From positions 140,671 through 204,670 of the forward strand of contig JAPMOS010000067.1 in the NCBI GenBank assembly GCA_027972325.1: 64,000 nt of DNA. Reading direction: 5' to 3'. A model generated the notes under the pieces. It was not told where the DNA came from. It saw only the letters and a program-made list of their open reading frames with translations, and did no database searches. A program made the position numbers and the translations under genes. Positions 1 to 11,742 of this stretch are shown here, piece by piece. Source of the DNA: Paratrimastix pyriformis (taxonomy: Eukaryota > Preaxostyla > Paratrimastigidae). The stretch's first letter is position 1, and each line of letters begins with the position of its first letter.

Positions 1-63
1 TGCAGCTCAGGGTTCCGAAGTGGCCCGGGCAGAGGGCAAGTCCGAGGGCAGGGCTCTCTCTCT

Positions 64-2521
64 CTAGGGGAGCTGCTTGAAGTCGCCCTTGAGGGCCTGG
101 GTCTCAATGGGCACCGGGGCCGCCCCGCCCGCCATGGCGGCCTTGCGCTGCATGTAGTAGCGGTAGGTGATCCACAGGGCGTAGCCGGCCGCCCAGGCGA
201 AGAGCAGCACCAGAATGACGATGCCCACGTAGACGCCGGCCCCCAGGTGGAGGCTCCCGTTGAGGGTCACCTCGGCCGAGTACCAGGGCAGGGCACGGGC
301 CAGGGTGTAGAGGGTGCGGCTGGTGTGGATGCCGCCGAGGGCGTCCATCTGGGCCCGGAACTGGGACAGGGTCGGCACCACCGCCACGTGGGTGTCCGTC
401 TCGTGGGCCAGGGCGGCCACGAAGAAGGGGCCAAGCAGCGCACGGAACTGGTCGATCACCTGGGGATGCATGATGAACGAGGCAACCTGCAGGCCAGCCA
501 GCAGCCCCCAAAACACATCAGCACACGCGATGGGTGGAAGAAGAGGTGTCGAGTGAGTGACCCGTGAGGAGGTGGAGGTGGGGTGGTGGGGGGTCTGATC
601 GGACAGGAAGGACGCAAGGCTCCGTGCCGGGAGAGAAGGTGGGCAAGGGGGGCAAGGGCACAAGGAGAGCGGGGCATGAGAGCGGGGCGGGGGGGCGGAC
701 GAGGGTGTTGTGGTTGCGGGGCCAGCAGGGGTACTTGCCCACCTCGGCCTCGTACTCGTACTCACCCGTCGAGCTCTCCTCGGCCTCCCCGTTGGCCCTG
801 ATGCGAGTTGGGGGGTAAAGGGGGGGGGGGGGGGGGGACGTGGTTTGGTCACGATTGGGGGTCGTGGGCGGGGATGATTGGGACCATGGCCAGGCGCACG
901 GGCAGACCCCCAGGAGCATCCCCCCGCCTCTCTCCCCCCCCTCCCCGGCTCCCAACCAACTCCCAACCGCGGGCCACCCTCGGCCTCCCAGCCCCAGCCG
1001 CAGGGGGCAAGAGAGGAAGAAGGCCCCCGGGGCGACATGGCAACTGGGGAGGAGCTGCCAGGGGCCTGGGCGGGCCCCACAAGGGGCGGGGGGGGGGGGG
1101 GGGGGCTGGCTGGGCGACGGACCGGACGGTGACTGTGCAGGCGGCGGTCTCGTTGTGGTCGCCCTTGAGGATGTCCAGGGTGATCATCTTCCGGTGCTCG
1201 GCCGACGACCTGAGGGGAGATGACGATTGGATGACGGTGATTGGATGACGGTGATTGGATGACGGTGATTGGATGACGGTGATTGGATGACGGTGATTGG
1301 ATGACGGTGATTGGATGACGGTGATTGGATGATGGTGATGATTGGATGATGATGATGCTGATTGGATGATGATGATGATTGGATGATGATGATGATGATG
1401 GGATGATGATGATGATGATGGGATGATGATTGAATGATTGTCTGATGGTGATGACCCGCACAACCCACCCAGGGGACAGTCCCACGCCCAGGGGGACAGC
1501 CAGTCCCACACCCGTGGGGTGGGGTGGGGGGATGAGCGGGAGCGGGGGGCGGACCAGGCGTGGTGGAAGAAGGACAGGATCACCCGCTGCACCACGTCCA
1601 CCTTGGCGATGGTGTACAGCTGCGGGTTGCGCAGGATGTTGGCCACATGGCCGCAGCCTGGCGAGGAGAGATTAGTCGACCCAACCCCATGGGAGAGCGA
1701 GGTCAGTCACATGATGCGGGAATCGAACGTGCATCCCCCTCCCACCTCCCCCCTTGAAAGGTGGTGGCGCCCGTGGCAGGGGGAAGAGACGCAGACCAAC
1801 GAACTCGGGCTGGATGAGGAGCGAGGAGAGAACCTCCATATCGACATCGGAGGCGGGGTGAATCAGGTCGATGTCAGAAAGGTTCATGGTATGAATGATC
1901 GAGTGAACAACGTGCTCGTCAGTGTGCCAATAACTGGATGGGGAAAAAAAAATCCCATGGTTTGCCGGGGTGGATGAGAGACGGAATGTGGGAGCAGAAG
2001 AAAAAAACAACACAGACAACTTGCGGGGCTGAATGCTCTCAACAAACTGGTTAAAGAGGGCATCCAGAGCGATCTGGCAGGTATCACCGCCATACTTCGC
2101 ATAACTGCGGCAGATCATATGCGAAAAAAAGCATGGCAATGGAGGAACGCAAGAAGAGGGGTGACAGACGTCTCAACAGCAAGCAAATATTCACCAAAAT
2201 CACCACCAGTCGTGCCAAAGGAAGGAGCTTCGTTGCGACCATCGACGCAAGAGAGGGGATAGTTAGCGGGATTCACCCACTTGGCAGCAGAGAAACCAAA
2301 ATGAGTCTGAAGAACGAAAGAAGTTGTGAAGGGCATCCGATTTTCGGGTCGTGGCGAAGAAGAGAGTGAAATAAGATGGAGGCCAACCTGGAGCACGAAC
2401 AGACGTTGAGCTGCGTGGAAGTCATCCCCTCACCATCCTTCCCCTTAGTAATCGACCAAGCAACATCAGTGGTGGCAAGGGCAAGGGTGCCCAAGAGAAG
2501 AGCAATAAACAGGCTCCGCAT
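64..2521 (-). CDS. Secreted or type I membrane protein with CxDGR and GTxGGD motifs, unknown function
   Basis: A multi-exon minus-strand gene. The ATG at 2521 opens a signal peptide (MRSLFIALLLGTLALA). Exons then carry KWVNPANYPLSCVDGRN, GTTGGDFGEYLLAVE, YWHTDEHVVHSIIHT and EFVGCGHVANILRNPQLYTI. The last exon (about 64-520) holds ADVFWGLLAGLQ, a luminal stretch and a C-terminal membrane helix (GVYVGIVILVLLFAWAAGYALW), followed by a short basic tail ending FKQLP at the stop at 64. Joins are supported by phase: the exon ending EFVG plus the next one reads GCGH. The CxDGR signature and a following CGH recall metal-site motifs of beta-carbonic anhydrases, but that is a weak resemblance and no function is assigned. 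Introns hold the GATGACGGTGATTG repeat and poly-G runs. The gene is confident; the exon edges are approximate. Confidence 0.7.
1218..1435. repeat. 14-bp minisatellite grading into GAT trinucleotides
   Basis: About eight copies of GATGACGGTGATTG are followed by irregular GATGAT and GATGATTG units. It lies in an intron of the minus-strand membrane-protein gene. The long open frames across it on both strands are repeat artefacts. Confidence 0.9.
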
Positions 2522-2701
2522 CAGAAAAACGCCGTTGCCTCTCGTGCCTGGGTGCGGCTTGTTGATTTCCAACCGTTTGAACTTATGGAATTTCTGACAG
2601 GGCGAGCGGACAGTTTTGGATTCGAGAGACGGGGATTTTCTTCCCCATCTTAAAGAATCGTCGGATGAAAAAGAAGAAAAAGATGAGGGATGCAAAAGAG
2701 A

Positions 2702-5700
2702 TCACAGGATGACTTGGCTGCCCATGGGGCCGTCGTACCGGTGGCGGCGGGTCATCTCCATGAGGCATCCGAAGTTGGGCTCCCGCACACCGATGTAGAG
2801 GCGCTCCCCTGATGGATCGAACGAGAGCCCGCTCAATTCGCCTGTTGTGCACATCAAAGAGAGATCGATAGCGTGTCCACCACGACACGTCAAATAGGGT
2901 GAGCCAAAAAAATGAAGATGGGAGGGAATAACCACCGGGTTGAGCAACCTATGGGGGGATATCCCCTCGGGGGCCTGACAGACCGAAGAAGTCGCACGAC
3001 TGGCGCAGGGCGAAGTCGGAGGTCTGGACGATGTGCACAAAGTCGCTGCCCTCGCCCACCGCCAGGAAGGCCCCGTCCCCGCTCCACCTGCCCCACCCAC
3101 ACCCAGCAACCCAGCCAGCAACCCCGTCAGACCACCAGAGGGCAGAAGAGAAGAGGACAGTGCCAAAGGTGAGATCGAGGGAGCGTGGTGGGCGCGCCCA
3201 GGGAAGGTGAGGGCTGCAGTGGGGGGTGGTGGGCGTGGCGGTGGCGGGTGTGGCGGACCTGACGATGCGGGGGCACTCCATCCTGGTGGGCAGGGCCAGC
3301 AGCGGCTTGGCCGGGAAGCGCACGTCCCAGATCCTGCAGCCGGAGGGGTGAGGGGATGGGGATGAAGGGGGAGGGGGAGGGGGATGGGAGGGGAAGCGCA
3401 TGTCTTCTCGCACATATCAGCCCCGAACAGCCCCGAACAGCCCCGAACAGCCCCGAACAGCCCCGAACAGCCCCGAACAGCCCCGAACAGCCCCGAACAG
3501 CCCCGAACAGCCCCGAACAGCACAGATCAGCGCCAGCGCAGGCAGCGACCCGTGGTGGACATGCAGGTGAAGTCCTGGCTTGCATCATCCAAAGAGGAGA
3601 GGGCGGGGGGGGGGGGGGGGGGGGGGGCGGGGCGGGGCGGTCGCCCAGACGGACATGCATGTGAAGTCCTGGTTGCAGGAGGCCAGCAGGCGGCCCTCGG
3701 GGTGCCAGTCCACCGAGAAGCCGAAGTCCTGGTGGCCCGCCAGCCGGTGCAGCACTGACCACCAGCCCGGCCCGGCCCGGCCGGCCCACAGGCGACAGCC
3801 AAGCCAGACGGACAGACAGCCGGACGACGGAGGTGATCGGCACGCCCCCGATAGAAGCCGCCCCAGCCCCCTCCCCCCGGCCTTTGACGGTAGGCAGGGC
3901 AGGGCAGGGCAGGGGCAGGGGCAGGGGCAGGGGCAGGGGCAGGGGGCAGGGGCAGGGGCAGGGGGCAGGGGCGGGGGCAGGGGCAAGGGCAAGGGGGCAA
4001 GGGGCAAGGGGCAAGGGGCAAGGGGCAGGGGCAAGGGGCAAGGGCAGGGGCAAGGGCAGGGGCAAGGGCAGGGGGCAAGGGCAGGGGCAAGGGCAGGGGC
4101 AAGGGGCAGGGGCAAGGGCAGGGGCAAGGGCAGGGGGCAAGGGCGGGGGGCAAGGGCAGGGGGGCAAGGGCAGGGGCAATGGGGTATCAGCAGCAGCGGC
4201 GGACCCTCGCCCGTCGGGGGTGGCAGAGAGCACCTCTGGTGTCGCCGACCAGGGCCAGCAACCGCCCGTCGGGCGAGGGGGCCACGTCGTTGGCCGAAAG
4301 CCGCCGCTGGTGCAACCGGCACTCGGGCAGCCCACCAGCTCAGGGCAGTGTCGTTCGTGCAGCAGCTGGGGCTCTGCATGGGGAGAGCATGAGGGCATGA
4401 GGGTCGTTCGTGCTCCAAAGCAGCTGCGGCTCTGCGGTTGGGCATCTGGGATGGCGGCATGCGTGAGATGGCGGGGGGCATCATACACGGGGCATGGGGC
4501 ATGTGGGAGGGGCATGGGGCGTGGGGCATGGGCAGGTGGTGGTGGTGGCGGCGGTTGATGCAGGGAGGGGGTGAGAGATGATGACCGGGAGAGGGCAGGG
4601 GAGGGCAGGGGAGGGCAGGGGAGGGCAGGGGAGGGCAGGGCAGGGCAGGGGGCCGGACCGCCGTCGATGATGAGCACCCGGATGGCGTTGGTGATGCTGC
4701 GCCCCGGGCTGGCGATCCCGTTGTACAGCAGCTGCCGCCCCACAGCCCCCACAGCCACCCAGCCAGCCACCCACCCAACCCCCGCCATCCCGCCATCCCA
4801 CCCCATCCACCCGCCAGCCATCAGGCCCCGCCAGACCACATCGTCGCGTGGTGAGGAGGGGGCAGGAGGGGCAGGAGGGCACGGGGCATGTGTGGGGCGT
4901 GGGGGCATGTGTGGGGCTGGGTGGCGGACCCTGGGGCCAGTGATGGGGTCGGCCCAGCCGGCACTCAGGGTCCGTGTGGGGGGCGTGGGGGAGTGGATGT
5001 GGGGTGGCGGCATGGATGGGGGCATGCGTGGGGCTGGGTGGCGGACCCTGGGGCCTGTGATGGGGTAGGCCCAGCCGGCGGCGGCGCGTGGGTCGCATGT
5101 GCGGCGGCCGAGCAGCGGCCTCGGGTCCGTGGGCGGCACCGGCTGATCCAGCGCCCAGAGGGGGCACCCTGCTCACACAGACACACAGACACACAGACAC
5201 AGACACACAGACACACACAGCCGGCCATACAGACCAACAAGACAGCCAGTCAGCCAACCAGCCACAGGCGCACACATGGCAACAAGACAGCCAGCCAGCC
5301 AGCCGGCCAGCCAGCCAGCCAGTCACAGAGGGCGGGCACAGTGGGTGGGCGGGCGGGCGGGCAGCGGGGGGCACCAGCACCGACCCGATTCGGGTCCCTC
5401 GTCGTCATCCTCGTCCCCCCCGGCCCCGGCCCCGGCCATCCTCATGACCTCCCCGTCCAGCGTCATCCCGGCCCCCGCCGGGGCGCCCGCCTCAGCCCCC
5501 GCCCTGGCCGAGCGGCACGGGGCAGCGCCCAGGAGCGGGTGCAGGGGCCCGAAGGAGGCCGCCGGACAGCCGCAGAGCACCAGCGGGTCGGCGCCGGCCC
5601 CCGTCATCGCCGTTGTCATGCGGCTGCCGCAGGGCGGCGGCGGGGGGACCAGCTGCTGGCCCAGCCCAGGGCCGCCCGGGTGGGGATGCTCCAGGGCGTG

Positions 5701-8700
5701 GCGGGCCACCGAGGGGCTGCGCACGTCCGACGGCCAGGCAACGTCCCACCCGCCCTCGCCCTCGCCCTCGCCCTCGCCATCGCCATCGACATCGGCATCA
5801 CTGCAAGGGACAGGAAAAGGACGAGGGGGCGTGGAGAGGGGAGAGTGGAGGGGGAAGGGAAGCGGTGAGAGGGTGTGAGGGACCGCCACCAACAGAGCTG
5901 TGTGTCATGACGGAGTGCAATGCTGTATGGGTGGCTGCAGGTGGTGGTGGTGGTGGTGGTGGTGTGTGTGTGTGTGTGGGGGGATGTCCGCATGCGTGGG
6001 GCATGCGTGGGGCATGCGTGGGACATGCGTGGTGGGATGTGAGGTGGCGGTGGTAGTGGCTGCCTGGGGGGTGTTGGGGGGCACATGCGGACCCAGGTGG
6101 GGGCGATGGCGGGGCGGCAGCCACGGGGGCGGGAGCGGTCAGCTGCAGAACGGCCATCTCGCCCTTGTACCCGCACAGCCCCACATATCCGTGCCCTGCG
6201 CCCATCCATCCAGCCATCCATCCATATCCATCCAGCCATCCATCCAGCCATCCAGCCATGGGTGAGAGTGAGAGGCGGCAAGGGGAAGGGGACGGCCTCG
6301 CGCCCTTGTACCCGCACAGCCCCACATATCCGTGCCCTGCACCCATCCATCCATCCAGCCATCCATCCATCCATGAGTGAGAGGCGGCAAGGGGAAGGGA
6401 CGGCCATCGCGCCCTTGTACCCGCACAGCCCCACGTACCCGTGCCCTGCACCGCCACGGGTACCCACCCATCCATCCACCCATCCACCCAGCCACCCAGC
6501 CATCCACCCACCCACCCAGCCATCCACCCGGGGGGGCGCGTGGGGGCAGATGATGTATGGTGAGGCCAGGGACCAGCCGGTCGGAAGAGGTGGGGGGCAG
6601 GGGCAGCCCAATGGATGGGCGGATGGGCAATGGGCATGTCATGGAGGAGGATGGGCCTGAGGGAGAGACGGGGCAGCTGGGACCGGCCGTGAGGGGGCAG
6701 ACGGGCATGGGATGGAATGGGATGGGGGCATGGGATGGGATGGGATGGGGGAGGGGCTGGAGGGACCTGCCGTGAGGGGGCAGATCCGCATGGCATGGAA
6801 TGGAATGGAATGGGATGGGATGGAATGGGGGACGGGCTGGAGGGACCTGCTGTGAGGGGGCAGATGGGCATGGCATGGGATGGGGGCATGGGATGGGATG
6901 GGATGGGGGAGGGGCGAAGGGACCTGCCGTGAGGGCGCAGATCCGCATGGGGCCCGCGACCAGGGGGGCGGGCGGGGGCCTGGTCAGGGGGGCCGCCCCG
7001 TCCCGCTCCGCCTCGGCCACCAGCCCAGCCAGGAAGCCGCCCCGGCCATCACCGGCATCGCCATCATCATCGCCACCGCGATGGGGGACGGCCCGCCAGG
7101 CGATCGGAAAGGAAGTCGCGCAGTCGTCGTCCTCGTCCTCGTCCTCGTCCTCGGCATCATCATCATCGCCGCTCCTCCTCTCGCCCCCATCCTCTGGCCT
7201 GCCGGCAGCAGGCCCCGCGCGCCCCTCGCCCTCGCCCTCGCCCTCACCACCGCCATCATCATCACCATCACCATCATCATCGGCATCGTCGGGTCGCGGG
7301 GCCGCCGCCGACCGCCATCGACCACCCTCGCTGCCCCCCCCGGCCCCACCAGGCGGCGGTGGGCGCCCGTCATGCGGGTCGTCCGCGCCCACCGCCTCGG
7401 CCCCGGGGCGTTTATGAGGCGTCAGCCGGCCGCTCCGCCCCCCGCGCCGCGCCACCCGCCTGGGCCGCCGACCCACACCCGCCACCCGTGGCGGGGCAGC
7501 GGCAGCGGCAGCGGCGAGACTGGCCTCCCGAGGCGGTCGAGGAAGGGGCCCGGGCAGGGGGCCGGGCAGCCGAGCAGCGAGGAGAATGACGACCGGGGCG
7601 GGGGGGCTGCTGGTGCGGGGGGCTCGCCCAGCCAGGTGGGCTGGCCAAAGGGCGGGGCGGGCGGGGCGGCGGGGCGGCGGCGCAGGCGGCCGAGCAGCCC
7701 GTAGGGGCCCACAACCGCCTGCAGGGGCCAGCACACCATCCCCGGGGAGGCAGAACCGAGTGAGGGCGGGGCGGTTGGATGCGAGGGGCGCGATGGATGG
7801 ATGCGAGGGGCGGGGCAGAACCGCATGAGGGCGGGACGGCTGTTGTGGCGACGATGGGCCCGAGGCAGGGGCGCGATGGATGGATCGTGGTGGGGAGGGA
7901 CGGGCGGGCGGTGCGGTCGAGGCGGTCGGTGGGGTGGGGCGGATGCAGGGGCGCGATGGGGGCTGGGGGCTGGGGGCGGAGACGGGGCTGGGGACGGGGC
8001 TGGGGGACGGGGCTGGGGGCTGGGGGCTGGGGGGACTGGGCTGGGGGCGGACGGGCGGGGCGGTCGTGTCGACGATGCGCTCGATGGCCATCCGGGTGCG
8101 GCCCCCGTCCCGGGCAGCCTCGGCCGCCGTGGGCTGCTGGTGGGCTCGCCACCGCAGCAGGCCCTCGCCCTGGCCGGCATCAGCCACCACACACAACACA
8201 ACACCACAACACACACACACACACACAACACACAACACCACAACACACACACACACACACACAACACACACAACACACACACACACACACACACACACCC
8301 ACAACCGCCGGAGAGAGAGAGGAAGCGAGTCGGTCGGTCGGGGGGGCAGAGAGGCGGGCCGGTGGAGGGCTGGGGGGCGGAGGAGAACGGCGGGATGCCC
8401 CACAACCAGAAGAGGAGGGCATGTGGGGGGCAGGCAGACAGGCAGGGCATGTGGGGGACAGGCAGATCGGGTGCGGGCAGGACATGTGGGGGGGAGGCAG
8501 GGACAAATGGGGGAGGAGGGAGGAGGGGGAGGAGTGTGCCGACCGGCGCAGAGGACGTCGGCTGCTGTCGGGGCCCGAACGCAGTTGCGGAGCTGGAAGT
8601 GCATGTACTGGGGCCCCACGGCGCGAGGCCCTGGTCAGCTCGTAGAAGCCCACGCCCCAGGGCCGCTTCATCGCCCGTCAGCGGCTCCCGCCCTGGGGCG

Positions 8701-11566
8701 GCCAGACACAGGGGATGAGCAGATTGGGGCCGATGAGCAGATTGGGGGGAGGGAGGGGGGGGGGGGGGGGGGGGAGGGAGGGCAGTCCCTGGGGTCACAG
8801 CCCCATGGGATGGGATGGGATGGGGATCCGGGGAGGAGATTGGGGGCGTGGGCAAGGCAGTGGCTCCCGCCCTGGGGTCACAGCCACAGGGCATCTTGGG
8901 GCATCGAGTAAGTGCCTCCGAGTGGGGGCAGATGATGGGGGCATAGGATGGGGTGGGGGGGGGGGGGGGGGGGGGGGGGCATAGGACTATGACATATGAT
9001 GGGGTACATGGGGACTTCTGGGGGCCGGTGCAGGAGCGAGGTTGTGTGTGGGTGCCGGGGTGCGGTCGGGCGGGATGCGGTCGGGGGTGCGGTCGGGGTG
9101 CCGGTGCCGGGGTGCGGTCGGGGTGCGGGGTGCGGACCGGCGCTGTAGCGGAAGTGGGCGCGGCTGGTGGCGGCCTCGTCCTCGGTCATGCCGGCCACGG
9201 GGGCGCCCGGCTCATGGTCGGCACCCCGCCCACACCGCTGCCCCACCCGGGTCCCCGCTCCCGCTCAGCCGGCCCAACAATGACAGGCGGGTGCCTGGCA
9301 GGGGCTGGAGCTGGGGCTGGGGCAGGGGCTGGTGCTGGTGCTGGGGCCGGTGCTGGGGCCGGTGCTGGGGCTGGGGCTGGGGCTGGGGCTGGGGCTGGGG
9401 CTGGGGCTGGGGCTGGGACAGGGGCCGGTGCTGGGGCGGGGGCAGGGTGTGCGGGAAATGGCGCTGGTGGTGGTGGTGGTGGTGGTGGCGGTGCTGGCTG
9501 TGGTGGTGGCTGTGGGGTTGGTGCTGCTGGGAGGGATGCTGGTGGGGAGGCGGTGGTGGTGGTGGTGGTGGCGGTGCGGGTGCTGCTGGCTGTGGGTGTG
9601 CCGGTGGGGGCGGGGCGGGGGATGGGGCGCGGAGGTTGGGCAGCGGGAACGCATCCACGAGCGGCTCCCACTGGGCCGATGGCGATGGCGGGGGCGATGG
9701 GGAGCGTGCCCGCGGGGGCGGGGGTGGGGGCGGGGGCGGAGCGGCCCGAGGGACGCCCAGGAAAAACTCGTCCGCCAGCGGCAAATTCCAAGGGGCTGCG
9801 CCCTCGGCCGGCCAGCCCCACCGGACACGCGGCAGGTTGCCCGCTGCTGTTGGTGGTGGTGGTGCTGGTAGTGGTAGTGGTGGTGCTGCTGCTGGTGCGG
9901 AGGTTGTAGTGGATGTGGTGGTGGTGGATGTGGTGGTGGATGTGGTTGTGTCTCTGGCGGTGGCGGTGGTGGTGGCCGGCTGGGGCTGAGCCGCCAGGCC
10001 CTCGCCGTGTGGGCGGCGGTCGGGCTGCGGGCTGGTGGCGCCGGTCGTCGGTGGCTGGGCACGGGCATGGCGATCGCCCTGGGGAGAGGCGGATGCGGGT
10101 GATGGCGGCGCCTGGGGATGGGGATGGGCCTGGGGGTGGGGCAGATGGGCCGCATCCTCATCCTGGGCGGTGCTGCTGGCTGGGGGGGCGGGAGGCCCGT
10201 GCGGGTGGCGGTCCCTGCTGGCGGCCCTGTCCATGTCCATGTCGAGGTCGGGCAGGGGCGGCTCCCCCAGGGGCGAGGGTCCGTCGCGGGCGCCCGGCGG
10301 GGCATACTCACGCAGCAGATCCATGGGCCCCGCATCCCACTCGGTGTCGACATTGAAATCAAGCGCCGGGTCGGCCTCCCAGGCGGGGCTGACGGGGGGC
10401 GGCAGGGGGGCCGCTGTGGCTGCGGGCCGGGGGGCGGGGGCCCGGGGGGTGGGGATGCGGAGGGCGAGGGCGAGGGGGATGGGGAGGGCGAGGATGTGGG
10501 CGGGGAGGGCACATGGAACACCTCCAGGCGGACGCCGGTCGGCCCACGCCGGTCGCCGGGCCGCGGGGGAAGCAGGCCGGCCGGCTGCAGGAGGCCTGGA
10601 GGTGGGGGCGGCGGGGAGGGCAGCCAGGCGCCCCCGGCCTCATCCGGCCCGGGCAAACCCTGGGACCCACCGCCCGCCCCCTGGGGCCGCACCGGCCCAG
10701 CCTCCTCCGCCTCCTCCGCCTCCTCCGCCTCCTCCTCATCCTCATCCTCCGCCTCGCCGCCCGCCTGGGGCTCCCGTCTTCTTCTGGGGCCACGCGGCGG
10801 CGGCGGGCCCTGTCCCTGTTGCAGCGGCTGCTGGGGCTGCTGCTGGGCCCCCTGCTGGGCCCCCCGGGGGCGGCGGCTGGCCTCGTCGGGTTCCTCGGGC
10901 TGGTCCAGCTCCTCGTCGGGAAGCTCGTCGCCGCTGGGGGGCGGCGGGGCCCCGGTGGGCTCGTCCTCCTGGATGGCCCGCAGGATGAGGTCGGCCAGGG
11001 GCCGCCAGCCCCCCGGGCGGGGAGCCTGCCCCCCCTCGGGCACCACCCCGTGCCGGCGCCCCCGTCGCCGCCCCCCGCCGGGGGCCCGGGGCCCGACTCG
11101 CCCTCTATGATCCGGTCGAGCAGGGTCCGGAAGGGGTCCCCCAGCATCTCCCGCAGCCAGGCCAGGAAGGCCTCCCGGTTGGCCAGCGGGGGGATGGCGA
11201 AGGTGGTGGGCGGCTCGTCCGGACGTAACCCCAGGGTGATGGAGATCCCGGACTCGGGCGGGGAGGGAGAGGGTGGGTGCTGTTCCTCGGGATCCGGCAG
11301 TGCTGGCCAGGGCATGGTCCACGGCTCCCGGATTTGCTGGGCCGGGTGACGGGGATGTGAGTGGGGGCGGCGCGAGCTTCAACACAGACCGAAAGCCAGT
11401 CTTTCAACGTCGTCGGGGTGAGAATCTCAGCCGAGAGGGTTGGTTGAGTGACGTGGGCGAGGCGGTGCTCCCGCTGCCTCCTGCGGGAATTGTTAAATTC
11501 TGTCCATGGGACTCCCTGCGGATCGACGAAGGCTGTCCGCAGGGTGGCTTCTGTAATTTCCAACGG
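2702..11566 (-). CDS. WD40-repeat protein, C2A9.03 / plant transducin-like family
   Basis: Read from the minus strand, the exons match this conserved WD family in order. The N-terminal motif [20 protein letters not shown] is at about 11500-11560, followed by long Pro/Glu-rich low-complexity segments (9.7-11.3 kb). Then come GVGFYELTR and [10 protein letters not shown] (8.6 kb), [13 protein letters not shown] (4.7 kb), [20 protein letters not shown] (4.3 kb), [18 protein letters not shown] (3.7 kb), [15 protein letters not shown] (3.3 kb), [18 protein letters not shown] (3.0 kb) and the C-terminal [18 protein letters not shown], with the stop at 2702. Family members are cytosolic or nuclear beta-propellers of unclear role. 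The 5' exon is not resolved: a good acceptor precedes 11566 but no in-frame ATG is obvious upstream. Near 8610-8640 two conserved motifs lie in frames one base apart. Introns are unusually rich in minisatellites. The long insertions may mean that 9.0-11.5 kb is a separate gene. Confidence 0.68.
3420..3520. repeat. 10-bp minisatellite CCCCGAACAG
   Basis: About ten perfect tandem copies of CCCCGAACAG lie in an intron of the WD40 gene, flanked downstream by a poly-G run at about 3605-3628. Confidence 0.95.
3897..4180. repeat. CAGGGG / CAAGGG intronic minisatellite
   Basis: About 280 bp of interleaved 6-bp CAGGGG and CAAGGG units (CCCCTG on the sense strand of the WD40 gene) inside one intron. 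A related GAGGGCAGGG array sits at 4585-4650. Confidence 0.9.
8190..8297. repeat. CA-rich microsatellite with ACAAC interruptions
   Basis: Runs of CA dinucleotides broken by CAACAC and CACAAC blocks, in an intron of the WD40 gene. Confidence 0.9.
9299..9440. repeat. CTGGGG 6-bp repeat
   Basis: Tandem GCTGGG units with a few variants, in the low-complexity part of the minus-strand WD40 gene. On the sense strand it is CCCAGC-rich. It is most likely intronic, since every frame across it stays open. Confidence 0.8.
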
Positions 11567-11742
11567 CCCGAACTGGGGGTCACCCCGAGGAAATGAGCGG
11601 CATTCTTACCGGGGCAGCCGCCCGAACAGACCCGAATCTCAGACAGTTTTTCGGTGCTTCGCCGCGAGTGAAAATGACCCGATTGGGGGATGAGACTCAA
11701 CGCCGGAACTCGGGTCGGGGGACCATTTTTATTGTGAATGAA
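11567..11742. promoter_or_regulatory. Divergent intergenic region, WD40 gene (-) / HEI10-like gene (+)
   Basis: About 175 bp lies between the first recognisable coding exon of the minus-strand WD40 gene and the HEI10-like ATG. It contains a minus-strand GTAAGA donor paired with a CCCCCAG acceptor (a 40-nt intron), so a 5' exon of the WD40 gene probably starts here. No TATA-like element stands out. Confidence 0.4.

Noticed and set aside
3420-3520. Possible CRISPR-like array
   Set aside because: Direct 10-bp repeats with no spacers, in a eukaryotic intron.
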